From Lethocerus indicus (Eukaryota > Arthropoda > Insecta > Hemiptera > Belostomatidae), in the NCBI GenBank assembly GCA_019843655.1, contig JACDQD010000002.1, forward strand, positions 15,151,154 through 15,215,153: DNA of 64,000 nt, in the 5' to 3' direction. The translations under genes were made by a program, and so were the position numbers. This document shows, piece after piece, positions 30,304 to 42,400 of the stretch (its first letter is position 1; every line of letters begins with the position of its first letter). The notes under the pieces are model-generated. The model saw only the letters and a program-made list of their open reading frames with translations. It had not been told where the DNA came from and searched no databases.

Positions 30304-33050
30304 TTTTGATTCCTATAGCAACCTAGAAGAATTATTCTCCGTGCATCACTTCCTATATCTTATTATTTTTGTTCATAATAACATCTTTAATGGTAATTTA
30401 ATAAATATTAGGATTTTATTAATACTAATAACATCGAAGAGGTGACGAATGAAACGAATGAGGTTATTAAAGTAATGAGGTAATGACCTTGTTACATGAC
30501 TTACGCTTACATGAAAAACGCTTTTTGGCTTTTCGCATTCGGTATTCAAAGAGTTACAATACGGGTTCTCTTTAGATAAACGTTTTATTTTTTTATTTGA
30601 AGTTTCAATTCCCGTATTTTCCTGCTAAAATAAAGACATTGCGCTCGGTTTGTCTAACGTTACAGTCAACTGAGCAGGTGCATTCAGTTTCCTTTTATTG
30701 GCGTCAGTTAGTAAGATAAACGGATAGGGGAGTCATCTGTATGGTTAGATTTATGATAAATTTATAAACGGCCTCCTCTCAATATATGTACGTTAATTTT
30801 TTTAAATCACTCCATTTTCAGCGCGTTCAATCTTCAAATTAGCTAACTCAGTTGCCACCTGAACTGCTGTGTGAAATATTATCAGCACGAGTTTATATTT
30901 TAAAATGAGAATGGAAGAATACTTTTGGGGAAATAATTTGTTTCTCCAATTCAAAGATTTATTCCTGTTTTATTAGAAAATCTGGTAAGGACCTTTTGGG
31001 AATCGTAATAGAGGAAATATTAGGGAACAGGAATTACCTTCTGAGAAGGTATCCCCACGGAGAACGTAGTCATGAATATTCTGTCGCCGGCGTGAACGCA
31101 CACAGCGTGGGTTCAGGGCCCCGTGAATTATTTAATTCGGCTTGAAAAAGTTGAGAAATGTTTTCACGGCGACGCATATTTTTTTTTGTTTGTTAAGCTA
31201 AACAAATGAAATCCAGAGATCCGTGATTAATGCGGCTCTTGTATAACAGATGAATGCTTTTCGTGGACGAGACTTGTATTGTATATTTACCGCCGGCAAA
31301 CTGAAAACCGGGGAAAAACAAAATTGTTCGGCTCCCCATTAACGAGCGAACCGGTTTTAACTTCAGATATTTCTTGACTACAATTTCGTTGGGAATAATA
31401 TTTCAGCACTATACCCTGCTAAGGGTTAAGTATCCCTATTTCTACAAAGAATGGTAGGTATTTTATGCTGATAAACTTAACTATATCATTACCTCTTACT
31501 ATATCACTACCTCATTAGCTAAATGAAGGTAACTGGTATGTCCTTGTATATTATATTGTAATTTAATTTTTGTCAACCGTCTCATTTTCATTTCATTCGA
31601 AGAATTTTTTTAACCTTTCAATTTACCCTTTATGCCACTTGAAGGTCAGTAGTATACAATTAGAATATAAGAAATGTGAAATCAGTAAACCTTTGGTGCG
31701 TTATGAAATAGGTTTTCCGCGCTTTCGAACTTTCTCAATTATTCCAAGTTGTGGTGTTCAGAGGACGATCCAATTCCTTCCCTCTAATTGTCAACTCCAG
31801 GCCCTTGGCTAAGTTGTGATAGACCGGTCTCATCAAAATTAGTAATTTAAAGTGGCGACAACCCTCAAACAACCTCTTCTCGCTTCTTGGGGAGTTGTGT
31901 TGAAAAGAGTTCTTCCATACGAAAAAAAATTAGGTAAATGCTAATCATTTTATGTAAACCATTTTATGTTTGTGAATGCACCGTAACAGTTTGTTAGCGA
32001 CTTATATTGTTTAGTAGTATCTATGCGGGTAGTAATACATGGTGGAAGGTGGCGTATGGTCAATATATTTTACATATACGAAATAGTTCAGACATATGAA
32101 ATTTGAAAAGGAAAGGAAGTGCGATGGAAGAAAAAGTGGATACGATATCTGCAGAATTCGATTCCGGGGATTTATTATTCTTCGTACATAAAAAGTCATA
32201 TGTAACGCAGACAAAAACTGAATATACGAATGAAAAAATTGAACATATAGCATTTCTTCTTTCTAGGTCCTATCAATCTTTCAAGCCAACCTGCAATCGA
32301 GAGCTGCAGAATAAAATGGAAACAGGCGTTTTACAGCCAGGTCTTGCCGCTCATGGCATATTCACTGTTCCATATTCTTCCCCGGCCTACCTGCATCGTT
32401 TCAATAGAATATAAAAACGTGTTCCGCCCATTCGGTATGTGAAAATTAAATTAAAAACAAATATATATAGTTCTAAATTTCCTCAAGAAATCGTGGAAAT
32501 AGGTGGGATCGTGACAGAAATTATTCGGTGACTTATTCTTTGCAACATATTACATGTATAACGTCTTCAGTTCTATTTGAACTGAATTCGGGCCAGTCTC
32601 GGATAAATTTGTATTGTAATATTAGCAATTCAAAGTAAACCTGATTCAACTCCGAAGTAATAGTGGAACACGACGTAATTGAAAATTCCGCTCAAACATG
32701 CATCGAATTACAGCACGCATTACAATGTGCAAATTATTAGAATTCTAAATTGCCAGAAACCGGTTACCTTCTAACCCGTATGCACATGTATATCGCCGGT
32801 ACCCAGATTGCCGAAATTGACGGAGCACCAATAGGTTTCTGTAATCTACAATCCGAATTCTAATGTCATTCCGTAAACGAGTATTTAAATAATAACACAA
32901 TGAAGAACAATTGGCGAACAATTCAAGAGCTCTCAATTTTAAATGATTATGGTACCGTGGAATAATTATATTCAAGCAGTGTACTTCCTGTGTACTATAT
33001 ACCTATACCTGAACTACCCGTATTCTGTATAATATAGTATCGTCTGATGA
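30304..33050. other. Intergenic spacer
   Basis: AT-rich, with a short GC-richer stretch at 31070-31130. Open frames such as 32103-32414 (+) begin at non-ATG codons and lack support. Nothing else was identified. Confidence 0.4.
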
Positions 33051-33054
33051 CGGA

Positions 33055-33500
33055 TGGGCGAAAATCAGTTCCGAGCGTCATCACGCTCAATGGGGGGCGC
33101 CGTTGGATATTGTCCTGGCGGAGTCGCCGCCATTAAGAGGGACAGAGGCATCTGTTTCGTCGCCGCGATTCGGACGCGAATTGTACCACCTGCGGCCGGC
33201 TGATTGCCGCGATATTTCCCACCGAAAACCGCCCTCTGAGCGCCGACGGAAAAATTCCCGAGCTGCCCGTTCAGCTGCCTCCACTCGAGTGCGGTATTTG
33301 TCACTGTCTGATGAATGTCGACCAATCTCGCCCCGCCGCCTCTCTGCCAGCACCGCCTCTCCGACGAGCGAACAGACGCTCGCAGTAAAATATTTAACTT
33401 CTCCAAGTTTCATTGTATCCCCGCTGACAGGCAGTATTGAATGCGAAACTTTCACACATGTCACCCAGACGGGAAAAGGAACAAAAACTAACAGACCGTA
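33055..33500. promoter_or_regulatory. CpG-rich islet, open on several frames, no assignable gene
   Basis: A GC- and CpG-rich block of about 440 bp stands in AT-rich DNA. Frames of 113, 125 and 132 codons are open on the two strands at once, which is expected where the stop-codon supply is low. None begins with a clear ATG exon bounded by a donor. A CpG-rich promoter or enhancer for a flanking gene is the likeliest reading; the 34.5 kb gene is about 1 kb away on its 3' side. Confidence 0.35.
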
Positions 33501-34442
33501 ATCTCTGCGGATTTGTATCCGTATAATCTTATAAATAAACGAAAATAAGTTTTAAAATAAATGTTCCGACTATTGGAAAAACCGCGTAAATAAAAACGTA
33601 TTGATTATTATGAAATATTCCATGTTTGGAAAATTGTGAGGCATGTTATCAATTCAATTATATATTTAGAAAAGATAAAATCCCTATATATATGTATAAG
33701 TGGTTCTAAGGCTGTGATTTACATTCAAGCCCACCTCTTTGTCGACTCTGGAATAACGGATAAGTATAAATAATTTTAATTAATTTCATTTTTAAAGGTT
33801 GCCTTTTCGACGGAATCTGAGAACCGAATAGCCGAATTTCGTTAGGATCAGAATATCCGTTCGGGAGCATAAAAGGGGCTGATTTAAGCTGATTTATCTA
33901 TTGAGAGCGCAATAAAACACACCCGGTCGATAAGGTTGGGAACCGTTGGCTAACACGCTTTCTTCGTAATACAAATGTTCACATTTCACCCATCTCCCTC
34001 TAATTCTTTTTTTCCAAGGGTTTCAATTAGATAGCACAATTGGCACCATTTCTAAAAATAGTGTACACATTAATCTTATTTGATAATAATATTTGATAAT
34101 TAGATTTATTTATGTGATAACAGAAAATTACTATTTTTATATGGGTTTTTTGCTTCAAACAACAGTGTGTAATTTTGATACTTTATGTTTTTGTCAATAG
34201 AAATATTTAAAGTTGTAGGTTTTTAATAGTGTGCTTTCATTTCAATCGGTATATCCTCCCGAACATGGTCTTACTAGGATCGGAACGAGTAAAACGAGAA
34301 ATAAAATCACAAAACTGTTCAAAGAATAACTGTTCAAGAATTTGGAATAACTTCGGAGGCAGGTTTATGGACGCATTGACCATACTCGGACCAATAGACC
34401 GGGTAATTAAAATACATTACACAGGTTATATTGAAAAGATTA
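33501..34442. other. AT-rich spacer downstream of the repeat-protein gene
   Basis: No features were recognised. The stretch lies 3' of the gene at 34468-35565. Confidence 0.5.
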
Positions 34443-34448
34443 TTTATT
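34443..34448 (-). terminator. Poly(A) signal AATAAA
   Basis: The minus strand reads AATAAA at 34448-34443, about 20 bases past the TAA stop at 34468. This is the expected place for cleavage and polyadenylation of the 34468-35565 transcript, and it implies a very short 3' UTR. Confidence 0.7.
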
Positions 34449-34467
34449 CATAGTAGAGTCAAAGATC

Positions 34468-35565
34468 TTAATAATGGCCCAAGCCATTGAAATGGTGTCC
34501 GTGGTGCTCGTGTACGGGAACAGGGATATGAACCGGAACTTTAACCTCAACCGGGTAAGGAACCTTGTGAGGAACGTGAACAGGGACCTTGACGGGGTAA
34601 GGGACTGGTTTCTCGACAGGGTAGGGAACCGGTTTCTCGACAGGCACTGGGTAGGGCTTGGGCACGTGTACAGGGTAAGGCCTGTCGACGGGCACTTTGA
34701 CGGGGTAGGGCACAGGCTTGTGTACCGGGTAGGGGACGGGCTTGTCTACGGGCACGTGGACCGGGTAAGGCCTATCCACGGGCACCTTCACCGGGTAGGG
34801 AATGTGCTTAACTACTTCGTAGGGCACTTTCTTCTCGACGACTACGGGGTACGGTTTGGGAACGGGCACTGGGTACGGTCTCTCGACGGGCACTTTGACC
34901 GGATAGGGTACGTGCTTTTCGACGGTAACCGGGTAGGGGTGCGGTACGGGAACTTTGACAGGGACAGGAATGGATTTCTCTACGGGGACCGGGTACGGCT
35001 TGGGGATGTGGACGGGGTACGGTCTGTCGACGGGTACGCTGACGGGTACGTGTACGGTCTTCTCCACGGGCACCGGGTAGGGGACCTTCACTTCGTTGGT
35101 GATGGCGATGGTCTTGGTGACGCCCAGTCCCGAACCGAATTCACCGCCCAAGCCGGAATAGCCGCCCAATCCACCATCGAAACCGCCATCGAGGCCGTGT
35201 CCTCCGTACCCGTATCCCAGTTCGAACAGTCCTCTCTTCTCTTGTTTCTTCTCTTCGACTTTCTTCTCCGGTTCTGTTTTGGCCGTTGTTAGGGCCAGAC
35301 AGGCGAGACTCACCGCCCAAAATATCTAGATGGGCAGAAAGGAGTGAACATGTATTTTACAGATGAAGAATAAGATTAACTCGAGCGATCACAGACGCTT
35401 ATGTGTTTTATGTAAAGGTTAGCACTTTTCACTGGGTAGAAAAACACGCGTTGGGAAAAAACGAGAGATGTATTCTGCACACTGATATCGTCACTGACAA
35501 ACATTTAGGCGGCCGGACGCTGATAAATTTCTAATTTGAAGCCCACAACTCACCTTCGATTGCAT
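34468..35565 (-). CDS. Secreted VPV/PYPV-repeat protein, cuticular-protein-like, two exons
   Basis: Exon 1 is 35554-35565 (ATG CAA TCG AAG, then GTGAGT donor). Exon 2 is 34468-35325, after a CCCATCTAG acceptor. The intron is 228 bp, phase 0. The product has 289 residues. Residues 1-19 ([19 protein letters not shown]) are a clear signal peptide. A charged Lys/Glu segment follows, ending EKRG (possible furin-type site), then a Gly-rich GYGYGG region to about residue 68. The remaining 200 or so residues repeat blocks such as [20 protein letters not shown], and the end is His-rich (HEHHGHH). There are no cysteines in the mature part. A tiny first exon holding only the start of the signal peptide is typical of insect cuticle genes, and the repeats recall low-complexity cuticular proteins such as Drosophila Vajk. 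An extracellular structural role is inferred. The true start is the exon 1 ATG, not the in-frame GTG at 35313. Confidence 0.88.
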
Positions 35566-35616
35566 GCTGTTGCCGGACTGTGAGAACTGTGTGTCGGACC
35601 TACTGCGGCGGTCGTA

Positions 35617-35623
35617 CTTTATA
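35617..35623 (-). promoter_or_regulatory. TATA box of the repeat-protein gene
   Basis: TATAAAG on the minus strand lies 52-58 bp upstream of the start codon at 35565. A start of transcription near 35590 (within CACACAGTTC) would leave about 25 bases of 5' UTR, as is common in cuticle-type genes. Confidence 0.65.
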
Positions 35624-36178
35624 CACCGCTACCCCACTACTCTGTTAACAATTGCACAACTACGCTATGGGCGTGTTCCACGTTGGGGTTGTGGCGTCGG
35701 AAGGTATAGCGATGGCATAAGCGGGACAGCCATCATCATGCATGAGTAACACCGGCTAATGCAACAACCAGGTTCCTGCCCGTCTGAATTATGAAACTGA
35801 CGTGGGCGCAACATCCTTCCGGAATTAGTTCTTGACTCTCACGGCAGTGTTCTCTCTTTTATTTCCAAACGGTTTAAGCAATTGAGACTCTCACTCATTC
35901 TGGATCACCCGCCTTTCCACGGATTAGTGAACGGCGAGCAAACTGAGAAACAGGAAAATTTGGACCCGTTCAGGTTTGGTAGCTTCCGGAGGCCGGCGCT
36001 ATATACACTCGAATTCAATGATCCGTCTAACATAATAAAAATCAATATAATTGAATAGTTTCCCTAATTGTGTAGCTATTGATTTCACTACTTCGCAACA
36101 TCTGCGGCAAAACTGATATGGAATATATATGAGTAGGTACATATCACACATAATATGAAAATAATAACACATTAAAAT
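35624..36178. other. Upstream spacer of the repeat-protein gene
   Basis: A GC-richer stretch at 35660-36000 upstream of the TATA box could hold the proximal enhancer of the cuticle-like gene. A 20-bp palindrome-like stretch (ACACATTAAA/TTTAATGTGT) ends at about 36187. No coding sequence was seen. Confidence 0.35.
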
Positions 36179-36526
36179 TTAATGTGTAACTCGACGGAAA
36201 GTTACTACACATGAATGAATATATTTTTCAATGATTTCATTTAGAAATAATGGAGCGTGTTGAATCTGCAACAATACTTTTTTAAGACAATATAGTTCAA
36301 CTACTCCATTCACCCAGTCGACTTGATTTATGGTTACATGTGAAAAATATTTTTTCACTATTGTTTTTTTTGAGTTTTGTACTTTTAAAAACATTATGTA
36401 GTCCAGGATTTCACTTATTTCCTGCCTCGGGCTACGGAAAAATGAGGAAACATCAGACCTAGCCGGTGTTCGGGGTTGGAACAACATGCTTCCGTCAAAT
36501 TTGTGTAACATTTGCTCCACGGGCAT
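36179..36526 (-). CDS. Candidate intronless gene for an unknown 115-residue protein
   Basis: An ATG-initiated frame of 115 codons ends at a TAA at 36179-36181. It starts 38 bases downstream of a TATATAAC box (36563-36570). A CTAGTC initiator-like site has its A at 36540, exactly 30 bases from the TATA. That would give a 14-base leader. The N-terminal third is basic with Ser/Pro (residues 17-34). The rest is hydrophobic/basic with no signal peptide, and no motif is recognised. There is no AATAAA close behind the stop. The neighbouring minus-strand gene at 35565 lies about 0.6 kb downstream. The ORF may be fortuitous, or only the first exon of a spliced gene. Confidence 0.3.
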   Translation of the reverse strand: MPVEQMLHKFDGSMLFQPRTPARSDVSSFFRSPRQEISEILDYIMFLKVQNSKKTIVKKYFSHVTINQVDWVNGVVELYCLKKVLLQIQHAPLFLNEIIEKYIHSCVVTFRRVTH

Positions 36527-36539
36527 TGTTCAATTCGAC

Positions 36540-36570
36540 TAGAGCTCACTAAAAGAAGTCGGGTTATATA
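36540..36570 (-). promoter_or_regulatory. TATA plus initiator-like pair upstream of the 115-codon ORF
   Basis: On the minus strand the TATA motif starts at 36570 and an AGTC initiator core has its first base at 36540, a spacing of 30. Upstream (36590-36608) is a 7-bp inverted repeat GGTGGTA/TACCACC around a CGTGT core. A GC-rich block continues to 36780. Confidence 0.4.
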
Positions 36571-36608
36571 GCGCAGAGTTACAAAAATAGGTGGTACGTG
36601 TTACCACC

Positions 36609-38860
36609 GTGAGCCGTTTTGCGAGGTGTGTTCTAACAGGCGGCGGAGGCGGCTGCTACTCCTTTATGACGGGGCGATTAACATAAAGTTTACAACGCTG
36701 GCGATGGTATAGCGGCGGGGAAGAGGGGGCTACTCCAAATTTACCCTGTGTACTGTGCAGTCCTCTTTCGCCGCGGGCCTGCTCTTTGACTGCCCGATCA
36801 TAATTTTTTTCAGTTTACAAACAGTTTCCGGCCCGTCCCATTTAAGTTCTTTATTACCCATGGAAATAATTTTCGAATTTCGAATCGCCCCTTTTCTACA
36901 ACTGTGAATTATGATCACTATTCCTGATGTTCATTTCTCAGATCGGTACCCGGCTCCTTTTATTATTCCTTTTATATTATTATTTTGTGGCTTCACGTCT
37001 TCTTCATACGCATTGATTCACGTCTCATTCAAAGAACATTATCAGTCAACCAATTATTACGTCGTAATGCGCACAAAGTGTGTGGGTGTGTGGCAATTGC
37101 ATCGTAGTTCAATTCCTGGGATAAAACATCTGCAACAGACAATATAACATGAACTGATGAAGTTGATGCTGTCAGTAGTTAAAGTTCGCAGTTCCGCAGT
37201 TCTTATTCTGAGACCTAAAGTCTCAGAAATGTTATAGAAACCCTTCATTTTGAGGTTGGGGAGGAGGTTGGGATGGGTTTGTTTCGAAACAGGTCGGCCA
37301 CTTCAAAGTGCGGGAGAACTCAAAGGAAAGTTTCGGGCCCACTGTCAGGCCAGTAAGTAATATTGCATGTCATATTCCAGGTGCAAGAGCGACGACGAGT
37401 TCATAGTTTATTCAGTCTGAAGATAACTAACTGCAAAGAGAATAATGGAAATGAGCGATGATTCCTCGCCTAAACATACGAGTGCGTTGAAATATTGAAG
37501 TCCCCCCCCCGCCACCACCCGCCGGCCCCAAACCAAGCAATCTCTCGCACGTTCTCCCACCCTGGGTCACACTTAGAAACAACCGACACTCGGCATACGG
37601 ATTTGCATATAAAGTGGAAAATTTAAATTTCACAAGGAGCGTTACTCCTGAGTTAGCGCTATTAGTGTATGTGCCTAACATACTCGTTTTATCGAGAGGT
37701 TTTTAAATGCGCAATCTGGTCGTATATTTCCTGTTATTGGTGCTGCACGTAGCAGATAGTTTTCTTCCTTTTAAATTTCGAAGTTTTGTATAGTGGTATA
37801 CTGCCATGGATATTTTTTCAGCTTGTATTCGCCACATAAATTTCGAATTAAGAACATTTTTTTTTATTGCAGCCATAATAACTTTGTGTACCTGTTGATT
37901 CGTGATATAATTTTATATAATCTCAATATATTTGGTTTGTATAAATGAACTGTGCACTTTGGCTCTTTAAAAATCTGGATTGATTCATTCGACCCTCAAA
38001 TGTGGGCTAATTCGTGCGAATCTAAAAGCGTGCGGTTTTAGATATAGCATCGGAAATTTTGAACTACCCGAATTGAAAAGTGTCAAGATTAACGTATGTG
38101 GTCGACTGTCGAGATAGACATCTCGGGAAGCAATATCTTATCAGCGAGGTCTCCTCCGTCGTTAGGTGCGCGCTCACCGTCGACAGGCGCCATTAATTAT
38201 CCTGTCCCTGTGTCTTTTAACAGTTCTCAGTGCCTATCCCCTCGGATCCCAAACTGTGTTCGCTGATCGTTTATTCAATCGTCTTAGTGTCAGGTAAATA
38301 TATAGCCAATTAATTCCTGAAAATGTCATTTCATCCATTTCTCGTCCTAACATTGTTTCATGTTCAATACTGATGACCTCGATTACACACGTAGAAATAT
38401 TGACCGAATATCAGTAACAATTAAGTATGACAATAACTTTGTAAAATTACCAATCTTTAAATTTCACACTTTTCATAAAGCGTTCGATCATACAAATAAA
38501 AATCGAAAATAATTTGGGGAAACAAAATATTCAGTAGTGTTTCTCAAGGAATTTTTTTATTGGCAATAGTAGTAATGCCGTATATTCGTCTGTTTCTTTT
38601 AACAATAGTTTTCACTAGATGCCTCCAGATATTGACTATGTTTATATTCATACGAATTTTTATACCGTATTCCGGAATTCGTTATTGCACAATGTCACAG
38701 TATGGTAAATTTCTAAGTAAAAATAACAAGTTAAATACCCATTATTTTAATTAGTTGGGATCTGTTTCCATTAATAATTCTTTTTGAAACAGATTTTCAC
38801 ATGATACTTGTGCAGATTATTATTATGCTAATGTAACTATTATTATGCTGAGAGCAACAG
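36609..38860. other. Intergenic spacer
   Basis: Mostly AT-rich, with GC-richer patches at 36620-36780, 37250-37350, 37490-37580 (a run of ten C residues at about 37502-37511) and 38120-38260. No supported gene. Confidence 0.4.
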
Positions 38861-38861
38861 T

Positions 38862-39430
38862 GGGGGGGGGGTGGTCCCTTTAAGTTTCTTGTAAAGAGTA
38901 CTCTCCTAGGTGGCCGCGCAACAACGCGGTCCACGAACACCACCGCGTGTCAACAGGGCGCCCCAAAAGCGTAATGAAATGCGGGGCGTTTAGTAGTACA
39001 AAGGATTCCGGAATTGCGTTTCCGGGCGTCGCCTTTTTCACGAATGGCGGAGAGCCGGGCCGGGCCGGAAGGGGCCGAGTGAAGTCGGAGGGCGGCGGGC
39101 CTACAAGCCCTGTTAGGGCGGCGGGCCCTCGGCCCTTGGCCCCAATTAGTGGAAGGATCGGTGAGTGGCCGGGGGCCACTCCGCTTTGTCACCCTCCCTC
39201 TCTCTCTCTCTCTCCCCCTTTGTCCTCCCCCTATCTCCTTTCTCTCTTCCACTCGCCTCGTCCTAATTCCGCCCCAACAGCCCGCAGGCGCCCGCAACCA
39301 CCACGCGCAGACCTCTATCTTCTACCAGCGTTTTTCGCCGATAAATCTGTCCAGCCGAGCACTCGTTGGCATATTCGACTCTGATCAGTCTCGATTGTCC
39401 GCTTAGCGAAAGCAGAAATTCGTTTATGCC
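38862..39430. promoter_or_regulatory. Large GC-rich islet, possible CpG promoter or enhancer
   Basis: The strongest GC-rich block in the window apart from the repeat-protein gene and the 46.4 kb islet. It starts after a G11 run (38862-38872) and includes a pyrimidine-rich (CTCTCT) segment at 39190-39250. Several frames are open on both strands, which reflects composition. A GTGAGT donor-like site (39162-39167, in GATCGGTGAGTGG) occurs on the plus strand inside it, so a non-coding or short first exon is possible. No product could be assigned. Confidence 0.35.
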
Positions 39431-42400
39431 ACCCGTAGTATATCTGTGTCGTGGAGGCGTGGGAAGAAGATTCGCTGTGCCTACAGTATGTTCGTCAGAC
39501 GGACTGTGCAAAAGAGTGTGCTCCTTAGGGAAAGTTGTATGCGTGACAAATTAGAAATCCTTAGATCAAAAACGCTCAACATTCGGAGAATGCGTGTTGA
39601 TATTATTAGAATCCAGTTCTTTATTGTTTCACGATTGCAATTGTTGAATATCGCTCGAACATAAAAAACGTCGGAAGGAAATTTATACGCAATATGGTTT
39701 TAAGCAAATTGGACCAGCATATATGTACAGAACTTCTACTTAAATATTCGGATATGATTATTTTTAGCGTTTGTCAAGCCGTGACAGTCCGGTGACTATA
39801 AACTACACTTAATACATACGTAGTGTCTAGTGAATATCAATAATATATGATTAGTACATTTAAGTATATAACTCATTGTTTGTCATGTCTTCTCTGCTGG
39901 TTTGAGTAGACCAAATTGAAGAAAAGCATTATTTGATACCATTATGTGTGATCTGAGCGTTAAACATTTAATTATTAAATCATTTTAAAATTTCTTCTTG
40001 CGATCTTATGTTTTGTTGGATCATCACCGCTATGGGGCTAGATTCTACTAATTCTTTAAAGGCGTAATTGTTTTATTTACTTACAAACACTTTACGGTTT
40101 GTTGTACACGTTAATCTACCACGCTGTGCGATAACATACGAATTGCGTTATCGTTTACACAAGGCGTTGAGATATATCAGAAGGTGGATGCTTCCGCGCT
40201 TATTAGGTACATCGGATTGATAAATTCTAGCTGTTTAATTAGTCAATTAGTTATATTTTATAGGATAATGTGTATGAATTTGAATAAATTACAATAAAAA
40301 TAACACATGGCATGGTGATAAAAATAACACCAAACTCACAAAAACAAAAAAAGTGTTGGGATTAAAAAACTGAAAAATAATAACCAAGACTTCTGAATTA
40401 AATGGCATTAGGTTAGAACATGACTGTGAAAGAGGTTCTACATATTATAAAATAGTACACACAGATGTGTAAATATTTTATATGTGTAAAACATTGAACA
40501 TTATAAACAGTTTTTCATTAATAAATAATAAGCGAGTGAAAATTGTGAAAACATTATTACATCAAGAAGATAATCAATAACTTGGATGATTGACAGATCA
40601 CTTGACTTTGATTTAGTTTGTAAATAATTACGTACTGGATTATTGCAGAGTAACATAATACCTCTATCAGATAATCCCACATCGTTAGGTATTGCACAAT
40701 ATTCAAGTGTCGTGTAACACAAGTGGGAGTTGATATTGTATTGTATATTATTCTTTCGGTCAATTCATTTCAGGCCATTTTAGAGGTTTTCTTCTTTTAA
40801 CGTTTGCAATGACTAATAATAAGGCGAATAATCAAGTGAAATCATTGCACTAAACGATGCACCAAAAGAGAATGATATTAAACAATATGTTAACAAATTC
40901 AGATAATCTTTTCCTATTTCTCCGTTTTAGAATCCAGAATAAGCGTTCTTAAGCTGAGTCATACACTTGCTGGTTTCAAAGCTGAATTATTTCCCTGCTT
41001 TGTCACATAAATTTTAGTAAGTTTTATTATTCTGAGGATTGAATAATTTATTTGGGAGGATCCATCAGGGTTTGGAATCTCCTCGCCCTGTCTCCTCTCG
41101 TGTGTTCCTACTTAAGCTAGACAGGCTTAATAGGTGCTCCTCATAATATTCCGTTTCTATGAGATTCATCAGCAATTATCTTGCGTCTGTACCTCTGTAA
41201 CGGAAAATATTGCTTCATAACTTCAAGTGGCATTGTGAGGAATGAGGTTTATGCGTAGCTTTTTCTTCTAGGCTTATGACCTAGGGTGTAAGGGATATAT
41301 TTCGAGGATGGTAACATTTTGAAGGGCGCCTATACGCAGCTTACAATCTCTGTAGAGCACTTCACCGTATTTCTGTTTTCCAATGAAAATTCGGTATAGC
41401 GTAATTCCCAATGTTTTATCTTATGATGTTTATGAACAGAATAAACATTTAAATGTAGCATCGCATGCCCAATAGACGTTTCCAACTATCGTAAGAAAAC
41501 TGGCCGCTGACAACGTTGTGCTCTCGGGGAACGGGTCACTTGAACGATATCTCTATATCTCCAGTCCACATTTGGTTTTATCGTCGGGCGGTATTTTATT
41601 TTATTGCTCTCGGTCCCCCTTATTATTGGAACTCTCCCGTCCGGCAATAAAAATACCATTTCTCGTACGTTCCTAATCGCGCGGGTTCATATACTCCGTT
41701 ATTTAACAACGGTTACCTGAAAGAAAAAACGGTCGAAGAAGATTAAGAATTTGTGTATTCAATTAATTTTTAAATATCAAATCATTTCAATTTGATTCAC
41801 GACAGGTTCTGAATTATACAAAATTGTTATGCTTTGAATCCTGTAACTTGATTACAAGCGCACTCGATATATTGAATAAAATTGTTAAATTTATAATTAT
41901 TGCCATGTGTTTTAACATGGTTTGTTTCAGGTAGGTACTGTTTATCATATTACTGATTTTTTAATAACCCTGTTAATTGTAGCTGTATATTATTTTCACA
42001 TATTGAGAACATTTAGCCATACTATTATTGTAATTTGAAATTTGAATTATAAAAAGAATCGAAGGGACTATGCAGAGGTCAACGGGTTTTAGTTGGATTT
42101 TCCAAAGTATGATTATCTGTTACCAATCGCGTTTCGGGGCATTGGGTTACCGGTTTCGGCGAATCACCATAGGCTGTACAGTGGTTAAATATAAATGAAA
42201 GAAATTCATAAATGCAGTAAATTAAAATAATTTCAGCAAATAAGAATTTATAGACCATGTAATTAATTTGACTGGCAATAATCATTTCCTGCGTAAATTT
42301 TAGTTTTTATCTTTTGTAGAAGGAACATTTTTCCTTTTAAAGTTTTACTGAGTATCTAGAACTCTAAATTTTGACGATTTCACATCCGATATAGTATCGA

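Noticed and set aside
33065..33501. Overlapping ORFs of 113-132 codons on both strands
   Set aside because: Simultaneous openness on both strands in a CpG-rich block is compositional; no bounded exon or family motif.
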